Assembly: GCF_949987515.2 (NCBI RefSeq)
Contig: NC_082689.1
Coordinates: 101,780,957 to 101,844,956, forward strand
Length of the DNA: 64,000 nucleotides
Direction of reading: 5' to 3'
From: Delphinus delphis
Taxonomy: Eukaryota; Chordata; Mammalia; Artiodactyla; Delphinidae
Part shown: in pieces, positions 62,474 to 64,000 of the stretch
Layout of the letters: every line of letters starts with the position of its first letter
How positions within the stretch are numbered: the stretch's first letter is position 1
The notes under the pieces: generated by a model
What the model saw: only the letters and a program-made list of their open reading frames with translations
Databases searched by the model: none
What the model was told of the DNA's origin: nothing
Made by a program: the position numbers and the translations under genes

Positions 62474-64000
62474 TCACTGGTTACCACTTCGTTATTCATT
62501 CTCCCTATGGTTTCCCTTCTTAAAAAGACTAGGGAGGAACTCCATCCCAGTCATATGTCACAGGGTAGAGTGAAGGATTCAAAGTGTTCATGCCTTTTAT
62601 CCACAGTTGTGATAAAACACAGAGTCACCAAAGCCAAGGGTTTGTCCAGGAATTAATTGGAGTGCATACCAGGAAGAAATCCAATAGCCAGTTTCCCAAA
62701 TTTGAAAGATGCCATTCTAAAGTAGAGGTAAGTTCAAATGGGTACCAGCCAGAGAGCCCAGATGGTCCTGAGAGTGAAGTTCAGGAGAACAGCAGTAATT
62801 CTGGAGCCAGCGTGGAGCTTCCACTGCATGTGATTTGTCCCTGGTGTCCAGGCTTTCAGGTGCCCATCTAAAATCATTAAAGGTAAAACAAGAAGTAGAC
62901 AAGAAAGGGAATAGTGGAACTTGAACTTTGGGGTTTTGTTGCTATATCCATTTTTCTGCTAAGAAAGACTCAAGTCCAAGACTCAGGTAGTGCAAATTCG
63001 CATGTGCATGTATCAGCTGACTCATTGACAGGCATGTGGATGGCAAGCAAGAGGGTTGGCTACAGGTTAATCCTGACTATTAATGAGTCCTATATTGTAA
63101 TTTTTTTCATAACCTTTTTATCTAGATCTTCTCTCTAGAATCAAGATGAATTTTCCTTTAACCTGCTCAGTGCCCTAATGGTTACATTTTGTAAAATTCC
63201 TCCCCTTATTGCCCAGAAGATATGAATGAAAAGGATTCACAAGTGCTCACATCATTGAAAATGTGAATTCTGAGAAGAGGAGGGATACCAGAGGCCTGAT
63301 TCTCTCAATGAAAACTATTATAAATATCCCTAAAAAGAAAAACATTAAGATTTAAACAAGCAAACACATATACGGCAATAGCATCCAAATTCTACTTGGG
63401 GTAAGATCTTATGTAGGAATAATTTTAGTTCTGAAGGCTGCTTTAGTCTAGGAAAAACAACTGAATCTACATGCCTCCTCTTTTTATTTCAAAGAGATAA
63501 TCTCTATTTTTCCCTCGTCAAAACTTTCAACAAGCCACTGTTCTTCTAAACATACTTACCTGTTAGCAGCGAGCTTTGATTCCTGTGGTGTTGATCTTCA
63601 GCTCAGACACGAGCTTATTTTTGAAAAACAAAAGTACATGTTAGTGCATCTTAGCTGCCAGAGTTTCTGCTTATTTTCTCTGAAAGCACAGATTCCTCAC
63701 CTCTGAGCATCAGTCTCACTCTCAGCAGGCCTTATTATTCAAAATGCATAATCTCCTCTTCCATTATCACAAAACTGCTTGGAGAAAAACAGACATTTTT
63801 AACTTGCCAGTTCCTTCACAGCCCCACTCAGCTTTCTCTGCTGGTGGCGACTGAAAACCTCCTTGGTGAGACCAAGGTCGGAGTCTGTTAATGTCGCTGT
63901 TGGGGGGCTTTTCTGAGCACCTGTTACCAGGTGTGCTCCCTGCCACTGTGCCTTTGTAGGGGGGCCTGATGACAAGGGCATCTCAAAACTTCTTTTTCTT
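62474..64000. other. No gene seen
   Basis: Unique DNA to the window end. Overlapping frames of 93-107 codons at 62292-62871 start inside the LTR and show no domain. Confidence 0.5.

Overview
This window reads as mammalian nuclear DNA from a cetacean, probably a toothed whale. The main evidence is seven tRNA-derived CHR-type SINEs in both the long cetartiodactyl form and the short form typical of whales and dolphins, together with cetartiodactyl LINE-1 3' ends and ordinary mammalian fossils (L2, MIR, MaLR, MER5/MER2-like DNA transposons). I could not support any host protein-coding exon, tRNA, rRNA or known ncRNA gene. The window looks like a gene-poor intergenic or intronic stretch whose recognisable content is almost entirely mobile DNA. 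Species and repeat-family names come from memory of consensus sequences, not from a search.

Layout: 1-4117 holds an inverted L1 fragment, an L2, a DNA-transposon fossil, an L1 3' end and a long CHR SINE. 4118-10944 is a near full-length but decayed sense-strand L1 with a GC-rich 5' UTR and a 12-bp target-site duplication. 10945-45498 is mostly unique AT-rich DNA with scattered SINEs, MIRs, L2s, L1 3' ends, LTR-like repeats and a MER2-like element; it also contains several perfect short hairpins. 45499-52400 is a composite antisense L1 (two different L1 3' ends, a SINE inside, and one imperfect 15-bp duplication around the whole). 52401-53612 has a MIR and an LTR-like repeat.

The centrepiece is 53613-60361: an endogenous gammaretrovirus (class I ERV) of 6741 bp flanked by a perfect 4-bp duplication. 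Its two 493-bp LTRs look identical base for base, which implies a recent insertion. Internally it has a proline-tRNA primer site, a splice donor, a complete 527-codon gag, a gag UAG stop followed in frame by protease (readthrough arrangement), RT-RNase H, integrase, and only the first 88 codons of env placed 43 bp before the 3' LTR. Pol is broken by an in-frame TGA and by a frameshift between RNase H and integrase. Identical LTRs combined with lost env and a broken pol suggest a defective copy amplified with proteins supplied in trans.

Right of the provirus, 60362-64000 is mostly unique. It contains a diverged inverted partner of a repeat at about 43800-44140 and a solo class I LTR near 62113-62473. 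The elements do not form a pathway: the provirus genes would act together as one retroviral unit, and everything else is independent insertions of different ages.
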